Shown here piece by piece: positions 36,201 to 49,097 of a DNA stretch of 64,000 bases (position 1 is the first letter of the stretch; the number at the start of each line of letters is the position of its first letter). A program made the position numbers and the translations under genes. The stretch covers positions 9,340,961 to 9,404,960 of the forward strand of contig NC_135071.1 in the NCBI RefSeq assembly GCF_051401765.1. Direction: 5' to 3'. The notes under the pieces were generated by a model that made no database searches, was not told the origin of the DNA, and worked only from the letters and a program-made list of their open reading frames with translations. This stretch comes from Calliopsis andreniformis. Its lineage: Eukaryota > Arthropoda > Insecta > Hymenoptera > Andrenidae.

Positions 36201-39200
36201 AATTTTATTTTGATATTCTTTCTGATCACATTCCCGTTCTGTGAGTTCCGCTTTTAATTTTTCAATTTCTGCTTCTAATTCTTTGACCCACACTGCTGTG
36301 CGCTTTTCTGTATCTAAAATCTGTTGCTTTTCATCTTCCAATTTTCGTTGTTCCTTTTCAAACATTTCTTGCATAGTTTTCATTATCTCTTTTTCTTTGG
36401 ACACCAGTGTTTGCAAAAAAAGAACAAAAATGTCAGTTGTAGACATATTTGAAAGATCTGTAGAATTGATATCAGATTTCAGTGAATTTAATTCTTTTAC
36501 TATGCATTGTCTGATATCACTTAATTCATTAGCGAGTTTGTCATTACTATTAACTAGCAGTTCTACTTTATTGTGAAACTGTTCATTTTCATTTGTTATT
36601 TCATTAAACCTTTGCTCAACGTTTCTTATCCTACTAAGTTCTTTTGTCTGGTTCAAATTCTCGTCAACATATTTATTTAATGTATCATTAAGTTTCTGAA
36701 AATTGATTTCAGATTCTCTAATACGATTTTCATACTGCAGACACATTGAATCAAATTCGTCCTTAAATCTGCTTTCTAAATTATTCTTGACTTGAATTAA
36801 ATTAGCTTCAGCTGTTTGTATTTTTTGCATGAGGATGAATTTTTCCTCTTCACTTTCTTTTAGACGCTTTTCCAAATCAAATCCTTTCTCTTCAAACTCT
36901 CTACATAAACATTCTTGTTTTATTATATTCTCCTGAAGAGTCTGTATACATGCTTCCAATTCTTTAATTTTTAATATAGAATGCTGTTCAGTTTCCATTG
37001 ATTGCAATTTACTTTTCTCTAAATCTTCATATTGTTTCTTTAAATGTATCAATTCCTCTTTATATTTGTATTCTATAGTAGCAGAGGCAGCAAACTCATC
37101 TTCTTTAGCTACAGCTGATTCTAATTTATTTTTTAAAGAGGAAATCTCTTCATTTAATTGGTTAATTAAACTACTCTTATTCTGTTCCTTAATTTTGAGC
37201 TCTTCCAGCTCTTGATTCAAAGCTTTTGTTTCAATTTTGAGAACTCTGTGGCTTTCATTCAGGTTCTTTAAATGTGCACATTGATCGCAAGAAATTAATT
37301 TTAAATCGCTGAGCTTTTCATTTAACCGAGTTAAATGTTGTATTTTGTCCTGCAATACCGTAATTTCGTTTGCCATAGCTTCAGAATCCTTTTCTTGCAG
37401 AACTACTTGTGATGAAACGTCATTAAATATTGTCGATAAGTGTAAAGTATTGTCAAAGGATCTTGTATTGTATGAATGATCGAGATTTTCCATTGTTTCG
37501 AATAAATTATTAGAAAATTCTGTATTCTCATTGGATAATATTTTCACTTTTGTCTTCAATTCTGCTATTTCTGCTTTCAAAATATTATTTTCTGATTTAA
37601 TATGTTCTACATTGTCTCCAAGATTAGAATCTTTAATTAGTAGTTGTTCTATCCTATTTTTCAAAATATCATTTTGTTCCTTTAGCGAATCATTTTCTTC
37701 TATTTTGTCTATTAAGTCCGTGGAAAGTTCATTATTCTCTGATAATAAAAGTTCATTCTTTTCTGTAAGAACAGCTATCTTTTCCTGATAAATACATTCA
37801 TGATCGTATAAAAGGGACTTACTCTCTTTGATATTTTCTAATTCTTTATTTTTGTCTGTAATAGACACAGATAATTCGATATTCTCTGTTGTTAATTTTT
37901 CAATTTTGCTTTGATATGTTGTAAGAAGTTGTGATTCGCTAAACATCTCAGATGGTCTGGATTGAATAGACTCTAACTGTTCTTTTAAAATCGACAAGTC
38001 ACTTTCTAAATTAATTTTTTGATTTGTGAGATCAGAAATATGTGTATATAGCTCATCGATTGTTTTCTGAAGATTAAGTTCCGCCTGTTTTGCATTTTCT
38101 TGTTCAATAGTCAATTTGGTAGCCATTTCCATATTTTCAGTGGTTAGTGTACATATAGTCTTTTGTAGATTTTCTATATCATGCTTGAGACTCTGAACAA
38201 TGTTTCTTACTTCTTCCAACTCTTGACTTTTTAAATGAAGGGTTTCTTCTAATTGACTCATCTCTGCTTCCATGAAACTTGAAACATCCGTATCATCTTT
38301 ATTAAACGGCAGATAACAGGATATGGATTGATTTTCTGGTTGGTCCTCTGGACTATTATTTTCAGTTTGAATGTTTGTAATCGTTTCTGATAAATCTTCC
38401 ATACGCTTTTTAAGATTATTATTCTCCTTAATATAATCACAGTCGTCCCTTTTGTCCGATTCCAAAGTCTTCTTATTTAGTTCATTATATAATTGAGAAT
38501 TAACGTGCTCCAGTTGCTTCTTCTCTAAAGTGATATTTTCTATTTCTTGTTTTAATTTCGAAATGTGTTCCAGTGCCTCTTGATTTGCAGTTTGTTCTGT
38601 TATAATTTTTGATTCTAAGTTCGCTATTGCATTTTGGTTTGCAATTTCCTGGGACGTGATCTCTGATTCCAATTCAGAAATCTTCTGAGTTAGTTCAGTA
38701 TTGATATTTTGATATTTTTCTGAAGATACTCTTTCCACTTCTGCACTAAGGCTTTCTGGATGGCTTTTTAACTCTTTTAATTCCAATGATTTTCTGGCTA
38801 ACTTTGCGCTTAATTCGCGATGCATGTATTCGAATTCATTTCTTTCAGATGAAACGTTTTTCATTTGCGTATGTAATTCGGTGATTGTCTTTGCTGATTC
38901 TTTACGTAATTCAGTATTAACATGTTCTAACGTCTCTTTCTCCAAAGTAATATCTTTTATTTGTTTTTCGAGTACTGCAAATTTTCCCATTTCTTGTTCT
39001 CTTATATTTTCTTCAGTCATGTTCTTTAACTCTAATTCTGCAGTTTTCGTTTTTAATTGTGTACGTAATTCACAACTGATGTATTCAAATTCGTTCCTCT
39101 CTGAAGTGATATTTTGCAATCGTACCTGTAGTTCTTCAAGTTGCTTCATCATTTTTTTATTTATATCTTCTTCTATTTTTTTTTGATCTTCCACTTCATT

Positions 39201-41504
39201 CAACTTAGTATATAGTTGAGCGATGATACGTTCTATATTTCTTTCTTCTTCAAGATTAAGATGATTGAGTTGTCCTTTTACTTCTGGGATATATTCTGCT
39301 TTATCTTGTAACTTATCTTCGTGCGTACAGCAATGGTTTTCGTGACACAATAATTGTTTCTCTAATGTTGTGTACTCAAGAAGTTCTTTATAATCGTTCG
39401 TTAAATTTGCTATATATTTCCGCAAAACATGTTTTGGTGTAGATGGAGATATTTCATGACACATTGTTTGCGTAGATGTGTTACATTTTTCTGGTGTTGT
39501 GTTAAAACTACTTTCCTCTAGAATCACACTATTCTTATTAGATCTAATGGTAAATACATCGTCTTTAAATGTAACACGTTGTTTGTTACGTTTCGTAATA
39601 TATGTTTCTTCTTCGCTATCGCTAGCATTGTCTGTATTTATACGTTCTCTTTCATTTTCAAATAACTGCAATTCAAAATCTGCAAAGGCTATCTGAAATG
39701 TTTCATTCGCTATATCGACAGATTGCATAATACTTTTTCTATGTGAATTTTTGGATGTCACCTCTTTGATCGGTGGTAAACCAACTTCAGAGGAGAAAAC
39801 AGACAAATGTTTGTTGGACATAGCAGGACCACCCCATGTTTGTCTTCTTTTTGACTTACATTTAAATGATTCTTGATGTGTAGTGTCTCCAGAAACGATC
39901 CGAGTTTTTAATAATTCTATTCGTTCTTCCAATAATTGATTAATACGATCTTTTTCTTGCAGTTTCGTCTCCATTTCCTCGACTTCCGCAGACCGATTCT
40001 CATTTTTTACTTTGTTTAATTCTGCCTGAAGTTTAGCTAATTGCTTTGCATAACGTTTCAAAAGTGCTGCATCTGACATTACTTCATTGACCTGTGGTTT
40101 ATTTCTCACACTTTTAGCACGAGATGCAAATGATAAAGTGCATTGTGTTTCTTCTAATGCTGCAGGAGTCACTGCACATATTATCGCTGTCATAGCATTA
40201 CCACCCAATGAATTTTGGAGTAATCTTGTTAATTTGTTGTCACGAAAGTTTACATGTTTCTGACTATCTTGTGATTCACTTAGTTGCATAATTACTAATC
40301 CTAAAGCTGATAAAGACATGTTAATATGCCGACCTTCTTTAAATCTTTCTCCAGTTGCACCCGTTTGTCGCGCTCTTTCAGATCCTGCAAGATCGACTAA
40401 ATTCAACTGTGATACTTGTATAGCACCATCAGAGTCTGCTCCAGCTTCTCTGCTCTCAATTGTCTAAACAAAAGATGTACAGATGTTAAAGTGTGTCCTC
40501 TCCAGAAATAACATATCTTCAAATGGAAACTTACAATCCTAAATATAGTATGACTTCTACTACTACGTTCGTTCATATTAGTTTCACCTGTTCGTCTATT
40601 TTTATCGCCTTTTTTCATTATAGATAACACATTCTCTGGGCAATTTGTAATTTCCTCTTTACACTGTAAAATTACCTGCCCACTACTATCCTCCTTCAAC
40701 TTCAAATCTGTGGCACTTTTATTTAACAGATCATTTACTTTTTCATTGTAAATTTCTAAATAAGATACTCTAAAAAACATAAATATTATTTTATGCTTAA
40801 TATAATAATTAATCTGATTAAAACACAATAGTAGTAATAGCATCAAAATAAAAGCAATGATACCATTACTACCATGTGACCTATCGTTAAATAATACAAA
40901 CAAACCTTAATAAAAATTCACGTCCAGCAGTATCAGCAATAGCGTCAAACATATATTCAATTGCCAAGGGTATAATCCCAGGTTCTTCTATAGTACCCAT
41001 CATTGTGTATGTTTTACCAGAGCTTGTCTGGCCATAGGCAAATACTGTTCCATTAAAACCATTTACGGTAGCATCAACAATAGGTTTTACAATAGTATCA
41101 AATATCTCTAAATTAGATGCATTCATGTTAAAGATGTGGTCTGAAAATATTAATAATATAATAAGTGAATTTTGTTTACAATGAAAGAGTAAAAATATGA
41201 ATTTGTCAACTGTTTTGAACATGTACGCAGATAAAAATAAAGAGGTTCTTTAAGAATTCTTTCCCTTCATACTACAATTTTTTAAAATATAATTCATAAA
41301 ATTATATTTTATATATCTTAATTACTTTGTAAACAATGTATACTTACCAAAATAAAATCTACCATCTCCACGTTTTTTCATTTCATTGTCTGTGGATACA
41401 ATAGAATTATCTTGAACTACCCATTGTATTGCCAAATTTTCATCTTTTTCTCGTTTAATGAGTGGCCTCACTTTGATGGCGACTTTAATGTTATGTTGCG
41501 ACAT
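33249..41504 (-). CDS. CENPE: CENP-E-like kinesin-7 motor protein, six coding exons, 2,568 residues
   Basis: Plus-end-directed kinetochore kinesin that carries chromosomes to the spindle equator. Coding exons read on the minus strand: 41504-41348, 41140-40906, 40769-40535, 40463-33693, 33624-33454, 33386-33249. All introns are GT-AG and phases agree, giving 2,569 codons including TAA. The motor domain is N-terminal (residues about 1-333), with P-loop GQTSSGKT at 89-96, switch I NERSSRSH at 197-204 and switch II DLAGSE at 233-238. A neck with the CENP-E-type VNEVMSDAALLKRY follows at 335-347. Almost all the rest is coiled coil, including seven repeats of 80 residues (about 1657-2221). The C terminus has cysteines at 2489, 2492, 2504 and 2515. 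The length is close to vertebrate CENP-E (about 2,700). There is no C-terminal CAAX box. The start is the first methionine before IKVAIKVRPL, the usual kinesin beginning. Family assignment is strong; exon borders were read by eye. Confidence 0.93.
34425..36130 (-). repeat. Seven in-frame 240-bp tandem repeats inside CENP-E
   Basis: Within the large CENP-E exon the sequence repeats every 240 bp (80 residues) seven times. Each unit contains the landmarks TLKTDFN, EFDKLQK, VAQEKEREAQE, KNKELEL, NRIVELE and YELILQEN. The five inner units are nearly identical in spacing. The outermost two are longer by several residues and carry a variant end (KNQI..EL). This looks like an older heptad pattern that was later expanded by unequal crossing-over or gene conversion in the centre. 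The unit length is not disrupted by stops, so the repeats are translated. Confidence 0.93.
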
Positions 41505-41619
41505 ATTTTACAAATGTTTTACTCGAATTATCACAGAACTATAAGCTTACACCGTTGCACGCATTCACATTACAATTGTCATACCGTAACCGTCCATCTA
41601 CAAACGCTTTACCACGCTT

Positions 41620-41705
41620 TAGTTTAAATTTGAATTTTCTGCGTTCTGATTGGTCCATTTGTACGCATAATAATCGATTTCATCCAAGTAATCCTATTGG
41701 TCAGC
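41620..41705 (-). promoter_or_regulatory. Putative CENP-E promoter with two CCAAT boxes
   Basis: Upstream of the CENP-E start codon the minus strand carries two CCAAT pentamers (plus-strand ATTGG at 41649-41653 and 41696-41700), 47 bp apart. TTTGAA/TTTAAA-type sequence lies nearer the gene at about 41624-41636. Paired CCAAT boxes with a nearby CHR-type element are typical of G2/M-expressed genes in animals. Applying that here is inference from position and motif only. Confidence 0.4.
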
Positions 41706-42042
41706 TAATGAAACATTTTGGATACATCTGTGGCTGTGAGATAAAACGACCTATATTACGTTTAGTTACGTTTTCAAAAAATTCGAGGTAAGATTTGAAT
41801 TGAGGTCTGAAATATAGAATTTATATTCTCAGAAGAAAAAAAAAAAGGCATTAAAATTTGCACTTGCAAATAAGCATTCAGAAAAACACAGGCCTATAAG
41901 ACAGTATTGAAGTTAAAACCTTTAAATATTAATATCTCGACAACAAAACATGTAAATTATAACATGTGAGGCAGCATATGTGACATACACATACATACTG
42001 TATATATGTGTGTATAGATATTCGCTTTATTAGGCTTTCACT

Positions 42043-42096
42043 GATATGGATATGTTCACTGATATAGATATGTACATGGATATAGATATGTACATG
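42043..42096. repeat. 18-bp tandem repeat, three copies
   Basis: Three adjacent 18-bp units beginning GATAT(G/A)GATATGT; the second and third units are identical and the first differs at three positions. It is a simple minisatellite with no coding capacity. Confidence 0.85.
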
Positions 42097-43069
42097 TATA
42101 TAAATTATACATGTTTATATAATTATGGTATAAGATTGTGTAATTTTCGCCATCTTGTGGTGAATGAATCTAATCAAATTTAATAGTAAATTGTAAGTGA
42201 ATGTATCGTGTCGAGGACTATTTTGTCTGTTTCTTCTTGTTTTTTTGTAGGTGCATATACATATGTTTCAATTAATTTTCTCGAAGGATACAGGACATTT
42301 TATACTTTCTACATTATTTTTCATTACGTCAGTTTTATGTCAAACAAATTTTTTACATATATGTATACTGATCACTAGCTTTCTGCTAATTTTATAGATT
42401 GACAATTTTATGTTCATGTGCACATGATACAACGCAATATGAATGTTAATACTCAATAGAATCTTTACAAGTGCAAAGTTTGTAAGTGCGTGATGAACAG
42501 GTGGAGTATGACTGGCAGTACGTGTGCATGTGTTAAGTTCTATTTCCTTAATTAAATCGTGAATTAAGTATTTACAACCGTTTTCTTATAGATACACGAA
42601 TCACGAATCCAATGGGTTTTGGAATGAATCAATTTTAATTTTTATGTAACTTTTTTTACTACAGAAATATTTTGTATTTAAATTTTGTTCTTAATAATAT
42701 ATTTACGTATGAATTATTTCTTGAATCTCTTCAACCTTGAATAAATTAAATAAAGTGAATCAATGGAAGTGAATAAACTTTATTTACTATAAACTTATTA
42801 CTACATAACTGATTAGAATAAAGGATCTAAACAACACGCAATAGATTTTTGATAAATAATTATATATGCTTAAATCATTTTCCATTTCTTGAAATCCACA
42901 TACATATCATTTTCAATGTTTAATAGAATTGTTTGAAAGTTTAAAGGTTATGTGAATAAAATAGACGTTTTGTTTATTTAATACGTTGACAATTAATTTT
43001 TTTTGATAACAGCCATTAAATAAAACAATTTCTATTTTTATTAGGTATATTTTCCGTGCGAAACGTGTT

Positions 43070-46000
43070 ATGACTCTGGGAAGATGTCTTTTGTCAGCGA
43101 TTCGCTACACACTCGAATTATCTAAGAATCAGTGCATTCATAATCGTAGCGCGATATTATACAATTCTCAAGGTGTTCCCTTATCACTAAGTACACACTG
43201 GTCAGGCAGGTAGCGCTTTTAAATATAAATTTATATAATTATTATCATAACCTTTTTCATTTCTGAAGACTACATTTTATTATTACTATTTGTAACATAC
43301 ATATGTCTGTTTTCAAATTGGATAAAATACTTAATCAATTTAATATGAACAAAATTTATTTTAACATATTGTACTGTAAAATATAATGAAAAAAATAATA
43401 CATAAGAAGAACTGTACATATAATAATTTTAATATCAATTATTGATAACAAAAACTGATACCTTATTGTATACAAAAAGATGTAGAACACTTTTTTTGTA
43501 CCAAAAAGACTGTGACGTTTTTTAATTTTTTTTTGCTTACTTTTGTATAAGATTATATCTTTTAAAATTTTCACAAAGACAGCAAGCGTATACATTTGTA
43601 AATAAATAATAAATAATTTCATAGGATAAGTGAAAAAGCTGTGACTTTGCTAGTATCCTCTAAAAATATGGCTTCATCAAGTACTTCAGTACCCAAACAG
43701 GAGAAAAAGAAGAATCGTCTAGCTTCAGAAAAATCACCTTATTTGCTACAACATGCTAGCAATCCTGTTGATTGGTATCCATGGTGCGATGAAGCTTTAG
43801 AAAAGGCAAAGAAAGAAGATAAATTAATATTTTTATCTGTTGGATACTCTACTTGCCATTGGTGTCATGTTATGGAAAAAGAATCATTTAAAAATAAAGA
43901 AATTGCTGAAACTATGAACAAGAATTTTGTTAATATTAAAGTAGATAGGGAAGAGAGACCAGATATTGATAGAATATATATGACTTTCATACAGGTAATA
44001 CATGTTTTCTTATAATTCTAAATATGATGATACTTAAAAGTAATCATTTTATGTAGGCAATGACTGGTCATGGAGGATGGCCAATGAGTATATTTCTTAC
44101 TCCTGATTTAAAACCATTAATTGGGGGAACTTATTTCCCTCCAGAAGACACATTTGGACATACAGGATTTAAAACTATTTTGCTTAATATTGCTCAAAAG
44201 GTATGGTTACCTTATTATATTTACAATAATATGAGTATATAAATACTGGATAGATTAAATGATTTTTATGTTTCATGATTTTTAGTGGAAACAACTTAAA
44301 AGCAAACTGATGGAGTCCAGTACAGTCAATTTTAAAACTTTACAGAATATTTCAGAAATTCCACTAAAAACAAAGGTAGGATAATAAATAGTGTTTGTTT
44401 ATTATTTTTGTTTAAATTATTTTATTATTTTTTGTTTAAATTTGTTTATTATTTTTTTGTTAATAGAATTATATTTATTATTGCTTAGTGATTTTCTGAT
44501 GCAGACACGTGATGTACCTTCATTGGAGTGTAGCGATACATGCATTGAACAACTTATAAGTGAATTTGAACCTACATTTGGTGGATTTGGATCTGCATAT
44601 AATATGCAGGCACCTAAGTTTCCACAGCCAGTGAATTTAAATTTTTTATTTCATATGTATTCGCGTCAACCAAGTGAGAAACTTGCCCAGGAGTGTCTAC
44701 GTATGTGTATATACACCTTAACTAAAATGTCCTATGGTGGTATACATGATCATATAGGTCAGGTGAGAGTATTTATTTAAAATGATACATAAAAGTATTA
44801 AAATAAAGACAAATTTTAAATATTCCTAAGTTTTCTAATTAGGGTTTTGCAAGATATGCTACTGATGGTGAGTGGCATGTCCCTCATTTTGAAAAAATGT
44901 TATACGATCAAGGTCAGTTAATGCAATCCTATGCAGATGCATATCTTGCAACCAAAGACAACCTTTTCGCTGAAATTGTGGATGACATTGCAACATACGT
45001 AACCAGGGACCTACGACACAAGGTACAATCCTTTCCTGCTTCTTATAGTCTATATTCATTTCAGTATTCAATCTTTGTTGAATATTTATTAGGAAGGAGG
45101 TTTTTATAGCGCAGAAGATGCAGACTCATACCCTACAGCTGATGCAAAAGTGAAAAAGGAAGGTGCTTTTTATGTATGGACAATGGCAGAAATTAAATCG
45201 CTGTTAGACATCAAAATTTCTGATGAAAAAGATACTAAACTTTCTGATATTTTTTGTTATCATTTTAATATAAGAAAGTCTGGCAATGTAAAAAAATATC
45301 AAGTATGTTATATACAAACAAATAACAAATGTTATATATAAAAGATATACATATTCTAATATTATCAATAATTTTAGGACCCTCATGGAGAATTAACTGG
45401 GATGAATGTTCTAATGGTATATGATGGATTAGAGAAAACTGCTGAAGAGTTTGATCTTACTGTTGCGAAGACTAAGGATTGTCTAAAAGAAGCATGTTCT
45501 ATCTTGTACAAAGCTAGATCAGCGAGACCGCGACCTCACCTAGATGACAAAATTATTACAGCATGGAATGGTAAATTATTACAAACGACATTTATTTTTA
45601 CATATTTTCATTTTGTAATAGTCACATTGATAATGAATTTACTTCTAGGTCTTATGATAAGTGGTTTAGCACGTGGAGGCATTGCGGTGGGTAATAAGCA
45701 ATACATTGAATATGCGACAGATGCTGCAAAATTTATCGAACGTTATCTTTTTGATAAGGATAAACGTATATTACTCCGTAGTTGTTACCGCGACGACAAG
45801 GATGCAATTATGCAAACGTAAATACAAAAGTCCTGTTGTTAAATTTTGTAGTGTAATAAAAATTTCAATATTCCATTTTTAGGAGTCTACCCATACCCGG
45901 TTTTCTAGATGATTATGCATTTGTTGTAAAGGGATTATTAGATTTATACGAAGCTAATTTAGATGAACGATGGTTAAAATTTGCTGAGGAATTACACGAT

Positions 46001-46932
46001 ATTCAAGACGAATTGTTTTGGGATGAAACGAATGGTGGATATTTTTCAACAACGACGAAGGATCCAGCTATAATTCTTAGACTTAAAGAGGGTACGCTGA
46101 AGTAGATTCATGATAATTTTAGCTCAGTGATTAAAATTCTCACGGTTTCGTATTGACTATGTGGTAGTGTAGTTATGCTGAGCTATGAAATGAAGGAAAC
46201 CCACATTCTGCAGTAAAGCTAAGCGTGTCCAAATATTTATAGCAGGGTCTGCTCAGTGTTTCATTACGTTCAGCTATTAACTTTATCAGACCGCGGTAGT
46301 TTCGCTTACAGTTTTAATATTAGGTCAAAACTTGAATGAGAGAGAAAGATATGTTTCATATTTTAAGAAGATTTATAATCTTATGTATAGTCCACGATGG
46401 AGCAGAACCATCCGGTAACTCAATAGCTGCCGAAAATCTATTGAGACTGGCAGATTACTTGGATCGTAACGAACTCAAAGATAAAGCAGTACGTCTTTTC
46501 GAAGCATTTGGACACATGTTAGTGCAAAGACCTATTGCAGTTCCACAGTTAGTATCGGCACTTGTCCGATATCATGATGATGCAACGCAGGTGTGTATAC
46601 ATTGCAAATGGACTGTACAAATTTAGAAATTGTACAAATGCTTGATATAATTGCAATAAATTTTCTTTTTTTAGATTTATGTTGTTGGGAAACGAGGTGC
46701 AAAGGATACCGATGATTTACTTCACGTTATATACAAATATTTAATACCTGGCAGAATTCTTCTAGTAGCTGATCATGATGAATCTGATAGTATATTATTC
46801 CGTAAAAATGAGCATCTTAGGAAAATGAAATCTGTGGATAGCCAAGCAACAGCTTACGTTTGTCGACATCGTACGTGTTCTTTACCTGTTACAAATCCAG
46901 AACAGTTAGCAACGTTGCTAAATCAACAATGA
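43070..46932 (+). CDS. SPATA20: SPATA20 homologue: thioredoxin-like plus six-hairpin glycosidase-fold protein, 806 residues
   Basis: Member of the conserved DUF255/YyaL family, with an N-terminal thioredoxin-like domain and a C-terminal (alpha/alpha)6 barrel; the biochemical role is poorly known. Twelve coding exons: 43070-43209, 43625-43994, 44057-44200, 44286-44375, 44505-44762, 44843-45022, 45093-45302, 45378-45570, 45649-45817, 45883-46091, 46391-46590, 46675-46932. All are GT-AG, and the total is 2,421 bp in frame to TGA. Family landmarks are [17 protein letters not shown] (84-100), [14 protein letters not shown] with the redox CHWC at 124-127, [51 protein letters not shown] and ATAYVC. 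The length matches vertebrate SPATA20 (about 790-800). The first 46 residues are rich in R/K/S with few acids, as in a mitochondrial presequence. A second in-frame methionine at residue 62 (43668) could give a shorter form. The exon 1 donor (GTAGCG) is weak, so the first exon is the least certain part. Confidence 0.92.
46128..46275 (+). other. Two-hairpin structure in SPATA20 intron 10 (possible H/ACA snoRNA)
   Basis: Intron 10 (46092-46390) is about 300 nt, while most later introns of this gene are 60-80 nt. It holds a perfect 7-bp stem AGCTCAG / CTGAGCT enclosing about 50 nt. This is followed by AAATGA (fits the H-box pattern ANANNA) and a second imperfect stem closed by GAAAC / GTTTC. The size and layout recall an H/ACA snoRNA, but I see no clear ACA box after the second stem, so the call is weak. 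Confidence 0.2.
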
Positions 46933-47225
46933 TGACAGGATACTCTTTTATTAGATGATAATTTATTTTTATAAATATGAAAATGAAAAGTTGTGATGTA
47001 TTACAATTGTTGTATTAACTTACAGAAAAGCTAGTTAGATTGTTAACACGTTTCTCGTTACACATTTTATAGGTGGCTATACACCTAATAGAATATAATT
47101 AAATTCTATGTACTAAATTTTGCATTACAATTATGTTTTCGTAACAGCGGGTATAGAACATAGGGATATGTTAGGACTAATAAGAATAATATTTATTGTA
47201 CACATGTGTAAATATATTTTCAAAA

Positions 47226-47231
47226 AATAAA
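47226..47231 (+). promoter_or_regulatory. Candidate poly(A) signal of SPATA20
   Basis: AATAAA about 295 bp after the SPATA20 stop codon, in AT-rich 3' sequence with no other gene before it. Confidence 0.5.
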
Positions 47232-47899
47232 GTTATTAAAATAGAATATAAAACAAAATATCGAAGAACAACATGAGTATTATTTTTTGCGTCTTAATTC
47301 TTGATCACCGACAGACTTCTGTTGAAGGCGATGTAGTATGCTGCTTACCGCAAAATCTCCTGTTGAATTCCAACCGAAAATAGACGCAGTGTATAAAGTA
47401 CTAGAAAAGGACAGAGAGAAAGATGGAAGAAGAGAGGGTATGAAAAAGAAAATGAAAAGGGGAAGCAGGAAGAAAATCGGAATGAAAATCTGAAATACAG
47501 TATTAACGATTCAACATTAACATTCCTGAACCTCTGTAAATTGCAGCTGCGTTTAAGGCGGATATCTTAATATAGACATGTATGAAAGCATTCCACATAT
47601 CCCTAACATCTAAGAATATTTTAGGCTATCCTCTTTAAAGTTAGACCTTGATAAACCATGCATTGACAATGGTTCATCAACGACTATTCACTTGGCAATG
47701 CGAAAGAATAGACAATTTGTAATCGACCGTGTTCCAGCGGTGATCGTTAGCACCCTTTACCTTTAATCATTAAGGCAAATCAGAATCATGACCGCGTCTA
47801 TCGCGGTGTCCAGAAAGCTTGTCTTCTTGAATGAAAAGAAAAAGAAACTACGCGGAGGGTTCTTACTTAATTGCCAATGAAAACGAAAGCGACAAGATC

Positions 47900-49097
47900 T
47901 CGAAAAGTCATAGAGTCATCTACCTGACTGCTTGTACGTCTTCTTGTCTGCTTCTAGTTATGTCTCTACCCTTTCCTTCGGCTCAAGAGTTGTCTGTAGT
48001 GATGCTGTGAAGGAGGGGGACAAGGTAAAGAGGAGATGGCGGAGGAGGACAGAGGAGTCGGAAGATCTGGAAATCTTCTCGAGGGAGGATGCAGGAGGTC
48101 GTGAAGCGGATCAGCGAGGGAGGTGTAGACGGAGGGGTCGCGCATGCGTTCCCAGTTTTCTCGACAAGGATGTTCGACGTTTTTTTCAGTCACCGGTCGA
48201 CGCTGCACCGGGCACCGTCGGCGCGTATGTTTTCGGGGTAACTGATATGGAACGCGACTCGCATAGTATTGTCTTCAGGTAGGCTAATTCGGTGACGTCG
48301 TGCACGATCGGTTTATGAGTTGCAGAGGGAGAAAGACACGTTCGCTGCGGAGGACAGCTCCTGACACGATTCTCTAACGGGGAGCCACGCGACAACACGC
48401 CACGCGCCACTCACGCACCTTGACTTTTCGTTTCGCTGCCCCAAAAAAGGGAGGAAGCTTCTCTGCCCTGGACGAGTTTCTTACAGTTTACACGCTAGAC
48501 ATTTTCCACTGGCTTCCTCCTCCTCCTTATCTTCTTTCTCGATGTGTCTCAAGACGAGAAAGAATACTCTTACTGTTTACCCTCGACTCCACGGCGCGTG
48601 GTCCTGGTAGCAGGTGAGCTCGGACTCGAGAAGACCGAAGGTGAGAACTGCAGGTGAGAGACTGAGCAAGCGCATCGCGAGGCACGGTTACACACCTGGA
48701 TTTTACTGCTATCGCTTGTACGCAAAATGCGGCCAGTGGATATGCGACAGCTTCTTCGATCTCGGGACTGTGGAGAAAAGCGCGGCAAATGTTTCCGCCG
48801 GTAGAGCACAGAGCAGGTATATTCGTATCGTTCAAGGTGTCGGAGTGATAGCCAGAAGGGTAATCAATCAACAGACCGAATTAGTGGTCCTCGATGTTGT
48901 TCTTAATCCCGTACCTGATCTCGTCGCTTAGAGCAACGGCGCCAACGTTGTCGCAATTACTCAGGAAATATCTTCCTTGTGATATATCTTCCAGCAACCT
49001 TTTTTGGAAAGCTCTTGTTCAGAATTTTGAGTTCGCCTACTGCTGAACGATACCGAAGCCTGTCCTCCCCGGTTAAACAAGAGCCAAGCTGAGAAAT
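47900..49097 (+). promoter_or_regulatory. GC-rich promoter and 5' leader of the calcium-channel gene
   Basis: A sharp rise in GC and CpG content against the AT-rich background precedes the Cav3 start codon. It contains several good donor sites on the plus strand: CAG/GTAGGC near 48279, CAG/GTGAGC near 48612, CAG/GTGAGA near 48651 and CAG/GTATAT near 48817. This suggests alternative non-coding first exons. Several open frames here are short, overlap on both strands and show no family resemblance, so I do not call them genes. Confidence 0.5.

Larger units (their letters stand above)
41505..43069. other. Intergenic region between the divergent CENP-E and SPATA20 genes
   Basis: About 1.57 kb separates the two start codons. 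It holds the CENP-E promoter motifs near 41.65 kb, an 18-bp repeat present three times (42043-42096), and AT-rich filler. A short segment at about 42,145-42,165 (CGCCATCTTGTGG) is followed by a possible donor (TTGTAAGTGA). A polypyrimidine-AG also occurs just before the SPATA20 start (about 43,030-43,044). SPATA20 may therefore have a non-coding first exon here, but this is not shown. Confidence 0.4.

Noticed and set aside
36241..39186. Plus-strand open frames of 111-120 codons across the CENP-E exon
   Set aside because: Serine- and phenylalanine-rich antisense shadows of coiled-coil coding sequence.
46130..46210. tRNA-like start TAGCTCAGTGATTA in the SPATA20 intron
   Set aside because: No B box or acceptor-stem pairing follows; the sequence pairs instead in a long hairpin.
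48614..48931. 105-codon open frame upstream of the calcium-channel start
   Set aside because: Opposite-strand frames are equally open, several donor sites cut it, and it shows no channel or other homology; more likely 5' leader.
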